From: UBA2377 sp964525935
GTDB taxonomy: Bacteria > Verrucomicrobiota > Verrucomicrobiia > Opitutales > Opitutaceae
Assembly (NCBI GenBank): GCA_964525935.1
Contig: CAZGJZ010000004.1
Coordinates: 248,001-312,000 of the forward strand
Length of the DNA stretch: 64,000 nucleotides
Direction: 5' to 3'
Part shown: positions 42,369 to 50,210 of the stretch, piece by piece
Numbering within the stretch: the first letter of the stretch is position 1
Layout of the letters: each line of letters opens with the position of its first letter
Notes under the pieces: model-generated
Database searches by the model: none
The model's input: only the letters and a program-made list of their open reading frames with translations
What the model was told of the DNA's origin: nothing
Program-made: the position numbers and the translations under genes

Positions 42369-43157
42369 TCAGTGATGGGAGAGGGAGGTGCCGTGGTCCT
42401 CGCCGAGATAGGCTTCGATGACCTTCGGGTTGGACTGAATCTCGGCCGGGGTGCCTTCGGCGATCTTTACGCCGTAGTCGAGGACGGCGATGCGCTGGCA
42501 GACGCCCATGACGACCTTCATCGAGTGTTCGACCAACAGGATGGAGAGGTTGAACTGTTGCTGGACCTGCTGGATGAGGCGGATGAGATCGGCCTTCTCG
42601 GTCGGATTCATGCCGGCGGCGGGTTCGTCGAGGAGCAGGAGCTTGGGCTTGGTCGCGAGGCAACGGACGATCTCGAGACGCCGCTGCTCGCCGTAGGGCA
42701 GGCTCTTGGCCGGGGCGTCGCGGAAACGGCGGAGGTTGAAGATGTCGAGCAGCTCCTCGGCGCGCTGAGTGATCGCGGCTTCGTCGGCGCGGAAGGCCCC
42801 GAGGCGGATGAGCGACTGGATGGCGGCGGTCTCGCGGTGGAGGTTGCAGGCGACGCGGACGTTGTCGAAAACGGAGAGGGAGCCGAAGAGGCGGATGTTC
42901 TGAAACGTGCGGGCGATACCGAGCTCGACGATATCGTTGACGCGCAGGCCGGCGAGCGGCCGGCCCTCGAAGCGGACGGCGCCGGAGGTCGGCTGATAGA
43001 CGCCGGTCATGAGGTTGAAGACCGTGGTCTTGCCCGCGCCGTTGGGACCGATGAGGCCGCAGAGTTCGCCGGAGCCGACGGTGAAATCGACGGCGTTCAC
43101 CGCGGTGAGGCCGCCGAACTTGATCGTGAGTTGGTCGAGTTGGAGCAGCGCGGGCAT
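42369..43157 (-). CDS. livG: branched-chain amino-acid ABC transporter ATPase LivG
   Basis: This 262-residue ATPase has Walker A GPNGAGKTTVFNLMTG (about residues 37-52) and VELGIARTFQNIRLFGSLSVFDNV, the LivG-specific insertion region. The signature lies in LPYGEQRRLEIVRCLATKP and Walker B is LLLLDEPAAGMNPTEK. SILLVEHSMKVVMGVCQRIAVLDYG completes the domain. The livM stop and livG start share one base (TGATG), indicating coupled translation. Confidence 0.95.
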   Translation of the reverse strand: MPALLQLDQLTIKFGGLTAVNAVDFTVGSGELCGLIGPNGAGKTTVFNLMTGVYQPTSGAVRFEGRPLAGLRVNDIVELGIARTFQNIRLFGSLSVFDNVRVACNLHRETAAIQSLIRLGAFRADEAAITQRAEELLDIFNLRRFRDAPAKSLPYGEQRRLEIVRCLATKPKLLLLDEPAAGMNPTEKADLIRLIQQVQQQFNLSILLVEHSMKVVMGVCQRIAVLDYGVKIAEGTPAEIQSNPKVIEAYLGEDHGTSLSHH

Positions 43158-44098
43158 CAGGACTTGGATTTGCCGAGCTTGAAGTTGAAGAGCCCCTGCG
43201 GGCGCATGATCATGAGGATGATCAGCAGCAACGAGTAGATGATCATGCGGTATTCCGCGATCGGGCGGAGCAGCTCGGGCAGGAGTGTGAGCAGGATGGC
43301 GGCGAGAATGACGCCGAGGGTGTTGCCCATGCCGCCGAGGATGACCATGACAACGATCTCGATGCTCTTGGTGAAGTCGAAGCCGGTGGGCGTGATCGTC
43401 ATCTTGAAGTGACCGTAGAGGCCGCCGGCGGCACCGGCGAAAAAGGCGCCGATGACGAAGGCCACGATCTTGTAACGCGTGGTGTTGAGGCCGACGGCCT
43501 CGGAGGCGACCTCGTCATCATGCGTGGCGAGGAACCCGCGGCCGTAGGTCGAGTTGACGAGACAGGTGACGGTGAAAACGCTGAGGGCGACGAAGGTCAT
43601 CACCCAAAAGATGGAGGTGTAGGCGGGGATGCCGTTCAGGCCGAGCGCACCGCCGAGCACCTCGACGTTTTGGAAAATGACGCGGATGATTTCGCCGAAG
43701 CCGAGGGTGACGAGGGCGAGGTAATCGCCCTTGAGGCGGAGCGACGGGATGCCCACGGCGAGGCCGGCGAGCGCGGCGCCGAGGCCACCGGCGAGGAGCG
43801 CGGCGAGAAACATCAGACCCTGCTGGATGGTGGTGCCGCCTTCTTCGCCGAGCAGCTGGGGCCCGAGAAAGAGCGAAACCGCCGCGGCGATGTAGGCGCC
43901 GACGGCCATGAAGCCCGCGTGACCCAGCGAAAACTGGCCGGTGTAGCCGTTCACGAGGTTGAGCGAGACGGCGAGGATGATGTTGATCCCGATGCCGATC
44001 AGGATGTCGAGGTGGTAGGGATCGATCCGGTCGGAGAAATGCGACACGCCGAAGGCGGCGGCGACAGCGATCAGGAGGTAGAGATGAGGGCGCGGCAT
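43157..44098 (-). CDS. livM: branched-chain amino-acid ABC transporter permease LivM
   Basis: This 313-residue inner-membrane protein forms half of the translocation channel. It has about nine hydrophobic spans. The motif NLVNGYTGQFSLGHAGFMAVGAY (about residues 50-72) and the ATPase-coupling region GLNTTRYKIVAFVIGAFFAGAAGGLYG (about 202-228) are typical of LivM. The frame is open upstream, but the conserved start MPRPHLYLLIAVAAAFG is at 44098, four bases after the livH stop. Confidence 0.95.
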   Translation of the reverse strand: MPRPHLYLLIAVAAAFGVSHFSDRIDPYHLDILIGIGINIILAVSLNLVNGYTGQFSLGHAGFMAVGAYIAAAVSLFLGPQLLGEEGGTTIQQGLMFLAALLAGGLGAALAGLAVGIPSLRLKGDYLALVTLGFGEIIRVIFQNVEVLGGALGLNGIPAYTSIFWVMTFVALSVFTVTCLVNSTYGRGFLATHDDEVASEAVGLNTTRYKIVAFVIGAFFAGAAGGLYGHFKMTITPTGFDFTKSIEIVVMVILGGMGNTLGVILAAILLTLLPELLRPIAEYRMIIYSLLLIILMIMRPQGLFNFKLGKSKS

Positions 44099-44102
44099 GG
44101 CG

Positions 44103-44993
44103 TCAGACCTTTTCGACACTCGACTTGCCCAAGAGACCGGAGGGACGGAAGAGCAGGATGATGATGAGAATCGCGAAGGCGATGGCGTCCTTGTAGGTGG
44201 ACCACTGGCTGCCGTTGACGAAGGTCTCGACAGTGCCGAGCAAAAGGCCGCCGAGAGCGGCGCCCGGGATGTTGCCGATGCCGCCGAGCACAGCGGCGAC
44301 AAACGCCTTCAGGCCGGGCATGACGCCCATGAGCGGGTCGATCGACGGGTAATTGAGCGCGTAGAGGACGCCGCCGGCGCCGGCGAGAGCCGAGCCGAGG
44401 CCGAAGGTGAAGGAGATGACGACGTCGTTGTTGATGCCGACGAGCTGGGCGGCCTTGGGATTGAGCGAGACCGCGCGCATGGCGGTGCCGATCTTCGTCC
44501 GGTGAACGATGAACTGCAGGCCGAACATGAGCAGAGCCGTGACGACGATGACGATCAGCTGGTTGGAAGAGATGACGAGACCGCCCACGGTGAAGTTGGT
44601 GGAGGGAAACACGGCCGGGAAAGTGCGCGGGGTGGCGCCGAAGAAGACCTGGCCGGAGTATTCGAGGAGCAGCGAAACACCGATGGCGGTGATCAGCACG
44701 TTGAGCGTGGCGGCGCCGCGGAGCGGACGGTAGGCGAGGCGCTCAATCGTCATGCCGATCACGGCGCAGCCGAGCATGGCGATGACGAGGACAACCAAGC
44801 CGCCCCAGACGGTATTCTGCGGGACTTTCTGGCCGACGTAGTAGCCGAGGAAGCCACCGACCATGAAGACGTCGGAATGCGCGAAATTGATGAAGCGCAG
44901 CACGCCGTAGACCATCGTGTAGCCGAGCGCAATGAGCGCATAGATAGCGCCAAGGGACAGGCCGTTAAGAAGTTGCTGTAAGAACTCGGACAA
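44103..44993 (-). CDS. livH: branched-chain amino-acid ABC transporter permease LivH
   Basis: This 296-residue permease partners LivM. FLQQLLNGLSLGAIYALIALGYTMVYGVLRFINFAHSD at the N-terminus is the LivH hallmark, and VKAFVAAVLGGIGNIPGAALGGLLLG near residue 225 is the ATPase-contact region. About eight spans are predicted. It begins just inside the repeat-flanked four-helix-bundle insertion, which separates it from the binding-protein genes it should be transcribed with. Confidence 0.95.
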   Translation of the reverse strand: MSEFLQQLLNGLSLGAIYALIALGYTMVYGVLRFINFAHSDVFMVGGFLGYYVGQKVPQNTVWGGLVVLVIAMLGCAVIGMTIERLAYRPLRGAATLNVLITAIGVSLLLEYSGQVFFGATPRTFPAVFPSTNFTVGGLVISSNQLIVIVVTALLMFGLQFIVHRTKIGTAMRAVSLNPKAAQLVGINNDVVISFTFGLGSALAGAGGVLYALNYPSIDPLMGVMPGLKAFVAAVLGGIGNIPGAALGGLLLGTVETFVNGSQWSTYKDAIAFAILIIILLFRPSGLLGKSSVEKV

Positions 44994-45010
44994 GGAGTTG
45001 AAAGGTGAGC

Positions 45011-45424
45011 GTTGAGAGTTGAGAGTCGGAGCGAGTTATTCGAGAGATTTTCTCAGGCCGCTGAGCATGCGGGTGATTTCCTCGGCGTCACGGTAAAGTT
45101 GCTCATAGTCCTCTGTTTTAAAAAGCCTTCATTGCTGGCAATCATTGCTTGCGTGACAACTTCGTAAGTCGAACCGGAAGCATAGCCGATAAACTTGGCG
45201 AAATCCCCTGGCGGGCGGGCTGAACCTTCAGCGATATTGGAAGGAACGGAGACGGCGGCACGTCGGATTTGAGCGGTGAGGCCAAAACGTTCATCGGACG
45301 GAAAGGCTTTGGTGATTCGATACACCAAGCTGGAGAAGAGGCCCGCCTTTTTCCAAACCTCCAGTTTTTCAAAATTGAACATGCGCTGAGTGAAACTCTC
45401 AGCTCTCAACACTCAACTCTCAAC
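45011..45424. mobile_element. small insertion with 13-base terminal inverted repeats carrying an S23-type gene
   Basis: GTTGAGAGTTGAG at 45011-45023 and its exact complement at 45412-45424 bracket a 414-base unit containing only a four-helix-bundle gene. Extra imperfect copies of the same word extend the right end (CTCTCAGCTCTCAAC near 45397). The unit sits between the last binding-protein gene and livH, inside what is otherwise a continuous operon. There is no transposase, so any movement would depend on another element. The mobile interpretation is inference. Confidence 0.5.
45036..45382 (-). CDS. four-helix-bundle (S23/IVS-type) protein with a -1 frameshift near the 3' end
   Basis: The protein starts FNFEKLEVWKKAGLFSSLVY and has SDERFGLTAQIRRAAVSV and PSNIAEGSARPPGDFAKFIG, unmistakable S23/23S-rRNA-intervening-sequence family segments. 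In the continuous frame it ends at 45053 with the unrelated tail QRTMSNFTVTPRKSPACSAA. A -1 shift at T TTA AAA (45122-45116) instead gives KTEDYEQLYRDAEEITRML and a natural end at a TAA (45036-45038), close to the family length of about 115. Either a base was lost from the A-run or the ribosome shifts there. The start at 45382 is preferred over 45412. The family forms a homopentameric bundle of unclear function. Confidence 0.75.
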
Positions 45425-45425
45425 C

Positions 45426-45448
45426 CCCTGAGCGCGTGGCGCTCAGGG
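45426..45448 (-). promoter_or_regulatory. perfect hairpin at the end of the binding-protein array
   Basis: CCCTGAGCGC and GCGCTCAGGG are exact ten-base arms around three bases, and the stem overlaps the stop codon of the last binding-protein gene. There is no T-run. It could stabilise the upstream message ends or attenuate read-through into livH, giving more binding protein than transporter. Confidence 0.5.
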
Positions 45449-46573
45449 ATCGACCGTTTCGACGAAAGCGAACTTGCCGTCCTTGACCGTGAGGATGACG
45501 GCGGACTTGGTGGCGTTGCGGTGCGCGTCGATGGTGATGCGGCCGGTGGCGCCGGAAAAATCCTGGGTGGTGGCGATGGCTTCGCGAAGTTTGGCGCTGT
45601 CGGTCGTGCCGGCGCGGGCGATGGCCGCAAAGAGCAGGCGGGCGGCGTCGTAGCCGAGGGCGGCGATGCTGTCGGGGGTCTCGCCATCCCAGCGGGCGCG
45701 GAATTTTTTGATGAAGTCCTGCATCTCGGGTGCGGTGGACTCCGGCGAGGCATGCGTGGAGTAGTAAGTCCCCTCGACGGCCGGGCCGCCGATCTCGATG
45801 AGCTGCGGGGCTTCCCAGGCGTCGCCACCGAAGAGCGGACCGGTGAAGCCGAGCTGGCGGGCTTGGATGCAGATGAGCGCGCCCTCGGTGTAGTTGCCGG
45901 AATGGAAAATGCAGTCGACGCCGGCGGCCTTGATGGCGGTGAGCTGGGCGCGGAAGTCCTTGTCGCCTTCGCTGTGTTTCTGTTCGACGACGATCTCGCC
46001 GCCGGCGGCAGTGAATTTTTCGCGGAAGACTTTCGAGATGCCGACGCTGTAGGGGTTGTTGACGGAAGTGATGATGGCGGCGCGCTGGGCGTGCAGGGTC
46101 GCGCTGGCGAACTTGGCGAGGACGGCGCCTTGAAACGGATCGATGAAACAGACGCGGAAGATGTAGCTGCCCATCTCGGTGACGCGCGGGTTGGTCGACG
46201 AGATGGCGATCATCGGGACTTTGGCTTTCTGCAAGATGGGCGCGGCCTCGAGCGAGTTGACGGAAGGGTTGCCGCCGAGGACGGCGACGACCTTGTCGCG
46301 CGAGACGAGTTTTTTGGCGATGGTGGCGGACTCGCCGGCGCGGGACTGGTTGTCCTCGGCGATCAGTTCCACGGGACGGCCGAGGACGCCACCGGCGGCG
46401 TTGGCTTCGTCGAAGGCGAGGATAACGCCCTTGCGGGCGGCGCTGCCGAAGGCGGCTTCCTTGCCGGTAAAGGCGCCGTATTGGCCGATCTTAATGGGAT
46501 CGGCGGCGTGGGCGGCGAGGGAGGCGAGCGCGAGGAGAGCGGGAAGCGCGAGGCGGCGGAGGGAAGCGGTCAT
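45443..46573 (-). CDS. branched-chain amino-acid-type ABC substrate-binding protein, copy 1
   Basis: This 376-residue periplasmic protein captures substrate for LivHMGF. The signal peptide MTASLRRLALPALLALASLAAHA is followed by DPIKIGQYGAFTGKEAAFG, the conserved first strand. The ligand-contact loop reads AISSTNPRVTEMGSYIFR near residue 120, and GVDCIFHSGNYTEGALI marks the second lobe. There is no lipobox cysteine. Its ATG overlaps the stop of copy 2 by four bases. The loop differs from those of the other three copies, suggesting a different ligand preference. Confidence 0.93.
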   Translation of the reverse strand: MTASLRRLALPALLALASLAAHAADPIKIGQYGAFTGKEAAFGSAARKGVILAFDEANAAGGVLGRPVELIAEDNQSRAGESATIAKKLVSRDKVVAVLGGNPSVNSLEAAPILQKAKVPMIAISSTNPRVTEMGSYIFRVCFIDPFQGAVLAKFASATLHAQRAAIITSVNNPYSVGISKVFREKFTAAGGEIVVEQKHSEGDKDFRAQLTAIKAAGVDCIFHSGNYTEGALICIQARQLGFTGPLFGGDAWEAPQLIEIGGPAVEGTYYSTHASPESTAPEMQDFIKKFRARWDGETPDSIAALGYDAARLLFAAIARAGTTDSAKLREAIATTQDFSGATGRITIDAHRNATKSAVILTVKDGKFAFVETVDP

Positions 46574-47682
46574 GGATCGATGGTGGCGACGTAAGTGGGT
46601 TTGCCGTCCTTGATGGTGATGATGACGGCGGATTTGGCGGCGTTGCGCTGGGCGTCGATGGTGGTGCGGCCGGTGACGCCCGGGAAATCCTTGGTGGCGG
46701 CGAGGGCGTCGCGGAGTTTCGGGCCGTCGGTGGTGCCGGCGCGCGTGATGGCCTCGGCGATGATGTGGACGGCGTCGTAGGCGAGCGGGGCCATGGAGTC
46801 GGGGGTTTCGCCGTGGAGCGCGCGGTATTTTTCGACGAAGGCGCGGACTTCAGGGGCGGTGCTGCCGGAGGAATAATGGCTGGCGTAGTAGGTGCCTTCG
46901 ACGGCCTTGCCGCCGATCTCGATGAGTTCGGGAGCTTCCCAGCCGTCGCCGCCAAAGATGGGCAGGTCGAGCCCGAGGTCGCGGGCCTGTTTGCAGACGA
47001 GCGCGGCCTCGGTGTAGTAACCGGTGACCGCAATCGCATCGGGGTTGGCGGCCTTGATGGCGGTGAGCTGGGCGCGGAAGTCCTTGTCGCCTTCGGAGTA
47101 TTTTTGCTCGAGGGCGACCTCGCCGCCGAGGGCGGTCAGGCGCTCGCGGAAGGCCTTCGACAGGCCGACGCTGAAGGACGAGGAGACGGAAGTCAGGACG
47201 GCGACGCGTTTGGCCTTGAGCGATTGCGTGGCGAATTTGGCGAGGACGGTGCCTTGGAAAGGATCAATGAAGCACGACCGGAAGATGTAGTTGCGCTTCT
47301 CGGTGAGTTCGGGGGCGGTCGAGGTGGTGGCGACCAAGGGCACCTTCGCGGCCTGGGCAATGGGAGCGATTTCGAGGCAGTTGGAAGAACCGCCGGTGCC
47401 GACGATGGCGACAACCTTTTCGCGGCTGATGAGTTTCTTGGCGACGGTGGCGGAGTCGCCGGGTTTAGACTGGTTGTCTTCGCTGGCGAGGGCGAGCGGG
47501 CGGCCTAGCACGCCACCGCGGGCGTTGATCTCATCGATCGCCATCACGATGCCGCGGTGGGCCTGCTGGCCGAAGGCGGCCTCCTTGCCGGTGAGGGGAC
47601 CGACTTCGCCGAGCTTGATGGGCTCGGCAGCGGTCGCCAGTGCAGCGACCGCAAGCCATGAAACAAGGAGGCCGGATTTCAT
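46570..47682 (-). CDS. branched-chain amino-acid-type ABC substrate-binding protein, copy 2
   Basis: This is a 370-residue periplasmic protein. The start MKSGLLVSWLAVAALATAAEP at 47682 gives a signal peptide; the open frame 145 codons upstream belongs to the shadow of copy 3. PIKLGEVGPLTGKEAAFGQQ and GTGGSSNCLEIAPIAQAAKV are the conserved first-lobe elements. The ligand loop is ATTSTAPELTEKRNYIFR, the copy closest to E. coli LivJ (ATAPELT). DAIAVTGYYTEAALV lies in the second lobe. It sits 49 bases downstream of copy 3. Confidence 0.93.
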   Translation of the reverse strand: MKSGLLVSWLAVAALATAAEPIKLGEVGPLTGKEAAFGQQAHRGIVMAIDEINARGGVLGRPLALASEDNQSKPGDSATVAKKLISREKVVAIVGTGGSSNCLEIAPIAQAAKVPLVATTSTAPELTEKRNYIFRSCFIDPFQGTVLAKFATQSLKAKRVAVLTSVSSSFSVGLSKAFRERLTALGGEVALEQKYSEGDKDFRAQLTAIKAANPDAIAVTGYYTEAALVCKQARDLGLDLPIFGGDGWEAPELIEIGGKAVEGTYYASHYSSGSTAPEVRAFVEKYRALHGETPDSMAPLAYDAVHIIAEAITRAGTTDGPKLRDALAATKDFPGVTGRTTIDAQRNAAKSAVIITIKDGKPTYVATIDP

Positions 47683-47731
47683 AAGCGGATCAGGTTGAGT
47701 GAGCGTATGCGGGCGCACCAAGCCAGATGGG

Positions 47732-48853
47732 TTATGGCGAAACGGTCTTGTAGAAGGTCGGCTTGCCGTCCTTGAGGGCGATGATGGTCGCGCCCTTCGT
47801 GGCGTTGCGATCCTTGTCGATGGTCGTAGTGCCACTGACGCCGGGAAAATCCTTGGTGGCGGCGAGGGCGGCGCGCAGCTTCGGGCCTTCGGTGGAGCCG
47901 GCGCGCGTGATGGCATCGGCGAGGACGCGGACGGCGTCGTAGCCGAGGGCGGAGAAGGCGCCGGGGGACTCGCCGTTCCAGCGGGCCTTGTAGCGGGCGG
48001 CGAAGGCGGCGACGGAGGCGTCGGTGTTCTCGGCGGAGAAATGGGTGGAGTAGTAGCAGCCGTTGAGGGCATCGCCGCCGATCTTGAGGAGCTGTTCATC
48101 TTCCCAGCCGTCGCCACCGAAGAACGGGACGTTCAGGCCGAGGTCGCGGGCCTGGCGGATGATGAGGGCGGACTCGGTGTAGTAGCCGGGCACGAAGACG
48201 GCGTCGACGTTGGCGGCCTTGACGGCGGTGAGCTGGGCACGGAAATCCTTGTCGCCCTCGGAGTAGTTTTTCTCGACGGCGATTTCGCCACCAGCGGGGA
48301 CGAAGGTTTCCTTGAAGAACTTGGCGAGGCCGAGGCTGTAGGCGTTGGAGACGCTGGAGAGGACGGCGACGCGCTTGGCCTTCAGGTCCTCCTTGGCGAA
48401 CTTCGCCATGACGGTGCCTTGGAAGGGATCGATGAAGCAGACGCGGAAGATGTAGCTGCCGGTCTGGGTGACCTTGGGATTGGTGGCGGCCGGGGCGATC
48501 ATCGGGATCTTGGCGGCTTGGGCGACGGGAGCGGCCTCGAGGGAACGGCCCGAGGAAACTTCGCCGATGAGGGCGACGACCTTGTCGCGGGAGATGAGTT
48601 TCTTGACGGCGGTGGCGGACTCGCCGGCCTTGGTCTGGTTGTCCTCGTAGGCGAGTTCGAGCGGGCGACCGAGGACGCCGCCGGCGGCGTTGATTTCCTC
48701 GATGGCGAGGACGACGCCCTGGTGGGAAGTCTGGCCGAAGCCGGCTTCCTTGCCGGTGAGCGAAGCGTATTCGCCGATCTTGATGGGTTCCGGGGCGGCG
48801 AAACCCAGGGCGGTCGAGGCAAGCAGGGCGAGGAGGCGGGTGGTTAGTTTCAT
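47732..48853 (-). CDS. branched-chain amino-acid-type ABC substrate-binding protein, copy 3
   Basis: This is a 373-residue periplasmic protein with signal peptide MKLTTRLLALLASTALGFAAP, which fixes the start at 48853 rather than the much longer open frame. EPIKIGEYASLTGKEAGFGQ and SGRSLEAAPVAQAAKIPMIA follow the family pattern. The ligand loop is APAATNPKVTQTGSYIFR. VDAVFVPGYYTESALII is the second-lobe strand. It is separated from copy 4 by 20 bases and continues the same-strand array. Confidence 0.93.
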   Translation of the reverse strand: MKLTTRLLALLASTALGFAAPEPIKIGEYASLTGKEAGFGQTSHQGVVLAIEEINAAGGVLGRPLELAYEDNQTKAGESATAVKKLISRDKVVALIGEVSSGRSLEAAPVAQAAKIPMIAPAATNPKVTQTGSYIFRVCFIDPFQGTVMAKFAKEDLKAKRVAVLSSVSNAYSLGLAKFFKETFVPAGGEIAVEKNYSEGDKDFRAQLTAVKAANVDAVFVPGYYTESALIIRQARDLGLNVPFFGGDGWEDEQLLKIGGDALNGCYYSTHFSAENTDASVAAFAARYKARWNGESPGAFSALGYDAVRVLADAITRAGSTEGPKLRAALAATKDFPGVSGTTTIDKDRNATKGATIIALKDGKPTFYKTVSP

Positions 48854-48873
48854 ATTAAAGAGCAAATGCGGTT

Positions 48874-50004
48874 TTAGGGATGGACGTCCTGGACGAAGGC
48901 GTAGCGGCCGTCCTTCACGGTGAGGACGACGGCGGATTTGGTGGGATTGCGCTGGGCGTCGAACGTGATGTGCCCGGTGGCGCCTTGGAAATCCTTGGTG
49001 GCGGCGAGGGCGTCGCGCAGCTTCGGTCCCTCGGTGGTGCCGGCGCGACGGATGGCGTCGATCAGCACAAGGGCGGCGTCGTAGCCGAGGGCGGAGAGAG
49101 CGTTGGTGTCGAGGGACCAGCGTTGTTTGAAGCGTTGATTGAAGGCGACGACGGCGGGCGACTGGTTTTCGGGGGAATAGTGCGTGGAGAAGTAGCAACC
49201 CTCGACGGCGGCGCCGCCGATCTGGATGAGTTCGGGTGATTCCCAGCCATCGACGCCGAGCAGCGCGCCGGTGAAACCAAGCTCGCGGGCCTGTTTGCAG
49301 ATGAGGGCGGCCTCGGCGTAGTAGCCGGGGACGAAGATGCCTTCGGCGCCGGCGTTCTTGATGGCGGTGAGTTGCGCGCGGAAATCCTTGTCGCCGTCGG
49401 TGTATTTCTGGTCGGCGGCGATGGTGCCACCGGCGGTGGTGAAACCGGCGCGGAAATACTTCGTTAGGCCGACGGCCTGCGCGGAGCTGACGGAGGAGAG
49501 GATGGCGACGCGCTTCAGCTTGAGGGTTGTGGCGGCGAACTTCGCCATCACGGTGCCCTGAAAGTCGTCGATGAAGCAGACGCGGAAGATGTAGTTGCCC
49601 TTGGTCGTGACGGTGACGTTGGTGGCGCCGGGAGAGACGAGGGGGATTTTGGCCTGTTGTGCGATGGGCGCGGCCTCGAGCGTGCGGCCAGAGGTGATTT
49701 CGCCGAGGACAGCGACGACCTTGTCGCGGGAGATGAGTTTTTTAACGACGGTGGCGGCTTCGCCGGGCTTGGACTGGTCGTCCTCGGTGATGAGTTCCAA
49801 CTGGCGGCCGAGGACGCCGCCGGCGGCGTTGGTTTCCTCGATGGCGAGGAGGACGCCCTTGTGCGCGTTCTGACCGAAGACGGCTTCCTTGCCGGTGAGG
49901 GAGGCGAATTCGCCGATCCGGATGGTTTCCTGGGCGTAGCCTGCGGCGGTGAAGGACAGGAGGCCGAGCAAGGCAGCCGGAAGGGAACGAAGGGAAAACG
50001 TCAT
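48874..50004 (-). CDS. branched-chain amino-acid-type ABC substrate-binding protein, copy 4
   Basis: This 376-residue protein is the promoter-proximal member of the array. The signal peptide is MTFSLRSLPAALLGLLSFTAAGYA, followed by ETIRIGEFASLTGKEAVFGQ. The ligand loop SPGATNVTVTTKGNYIFR has the PGAT of classical leucine-binding proteins but lacks the following APELT. EGIFVPGYYAEAALICKQA lies in the second lobe. The promoter for the whole Liv operon is expected in the 206 bases before it, shared with the divergent LptF/G gene, but I could not identify convincing -35/-10 boxes. Confidence 0.93.
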   Translation of the reverse strand: MTFSLRSLPAALLGLLSFTAAGYAQETIRIGEFASLTGKEAVFGQNAHKGVLLAIEETNAAGGVLGRQLELITEDDQSKPGEAATVVKKLISRDKVVAVLGEITSGRTLEAAPIAQQAKIPLVSPGATNVTVTTKGNYIFRVCFIDDFQGTVMAKFAATTLKLKRVAILSSVSSAQAVGLTKYFRAGFTTAGGTIAADQKYTDGDKDFRAQLTAIKNAGAEGIFVPGYYAEAALICKQARELGFTGALLGVDGWESPELIQIGGAAVEGCYFSTHYSPENQSPAVVAFNQRFKQRWSLDTNALSALGYDAALVLIDAIRRAGTTEGPKLRDALAATKDFQGATGHITFDAQRNPTKSAVVLTVKDGRYAFVQDVHP

Positions 50005-50210
50005 GAGAGCCGAAGTCGGAATGGGTGGCGTGGGAAAGGCGGAGCCAAGGGAAGGTGGGACCGCATTTCAAACCATCTGTTCAAGCAATCGTCGTGCCCG
50101 CCGTCGCCCCGCCGTCGCCAAGCCTATGGCGGGCAGGCGCGCTTCAGCCAAAGACAGGTGCGGCGGTTTGGGCTTTGCGTTGGGCGGGACGGGAGTTTTC
50201 ATCAGCGGCG

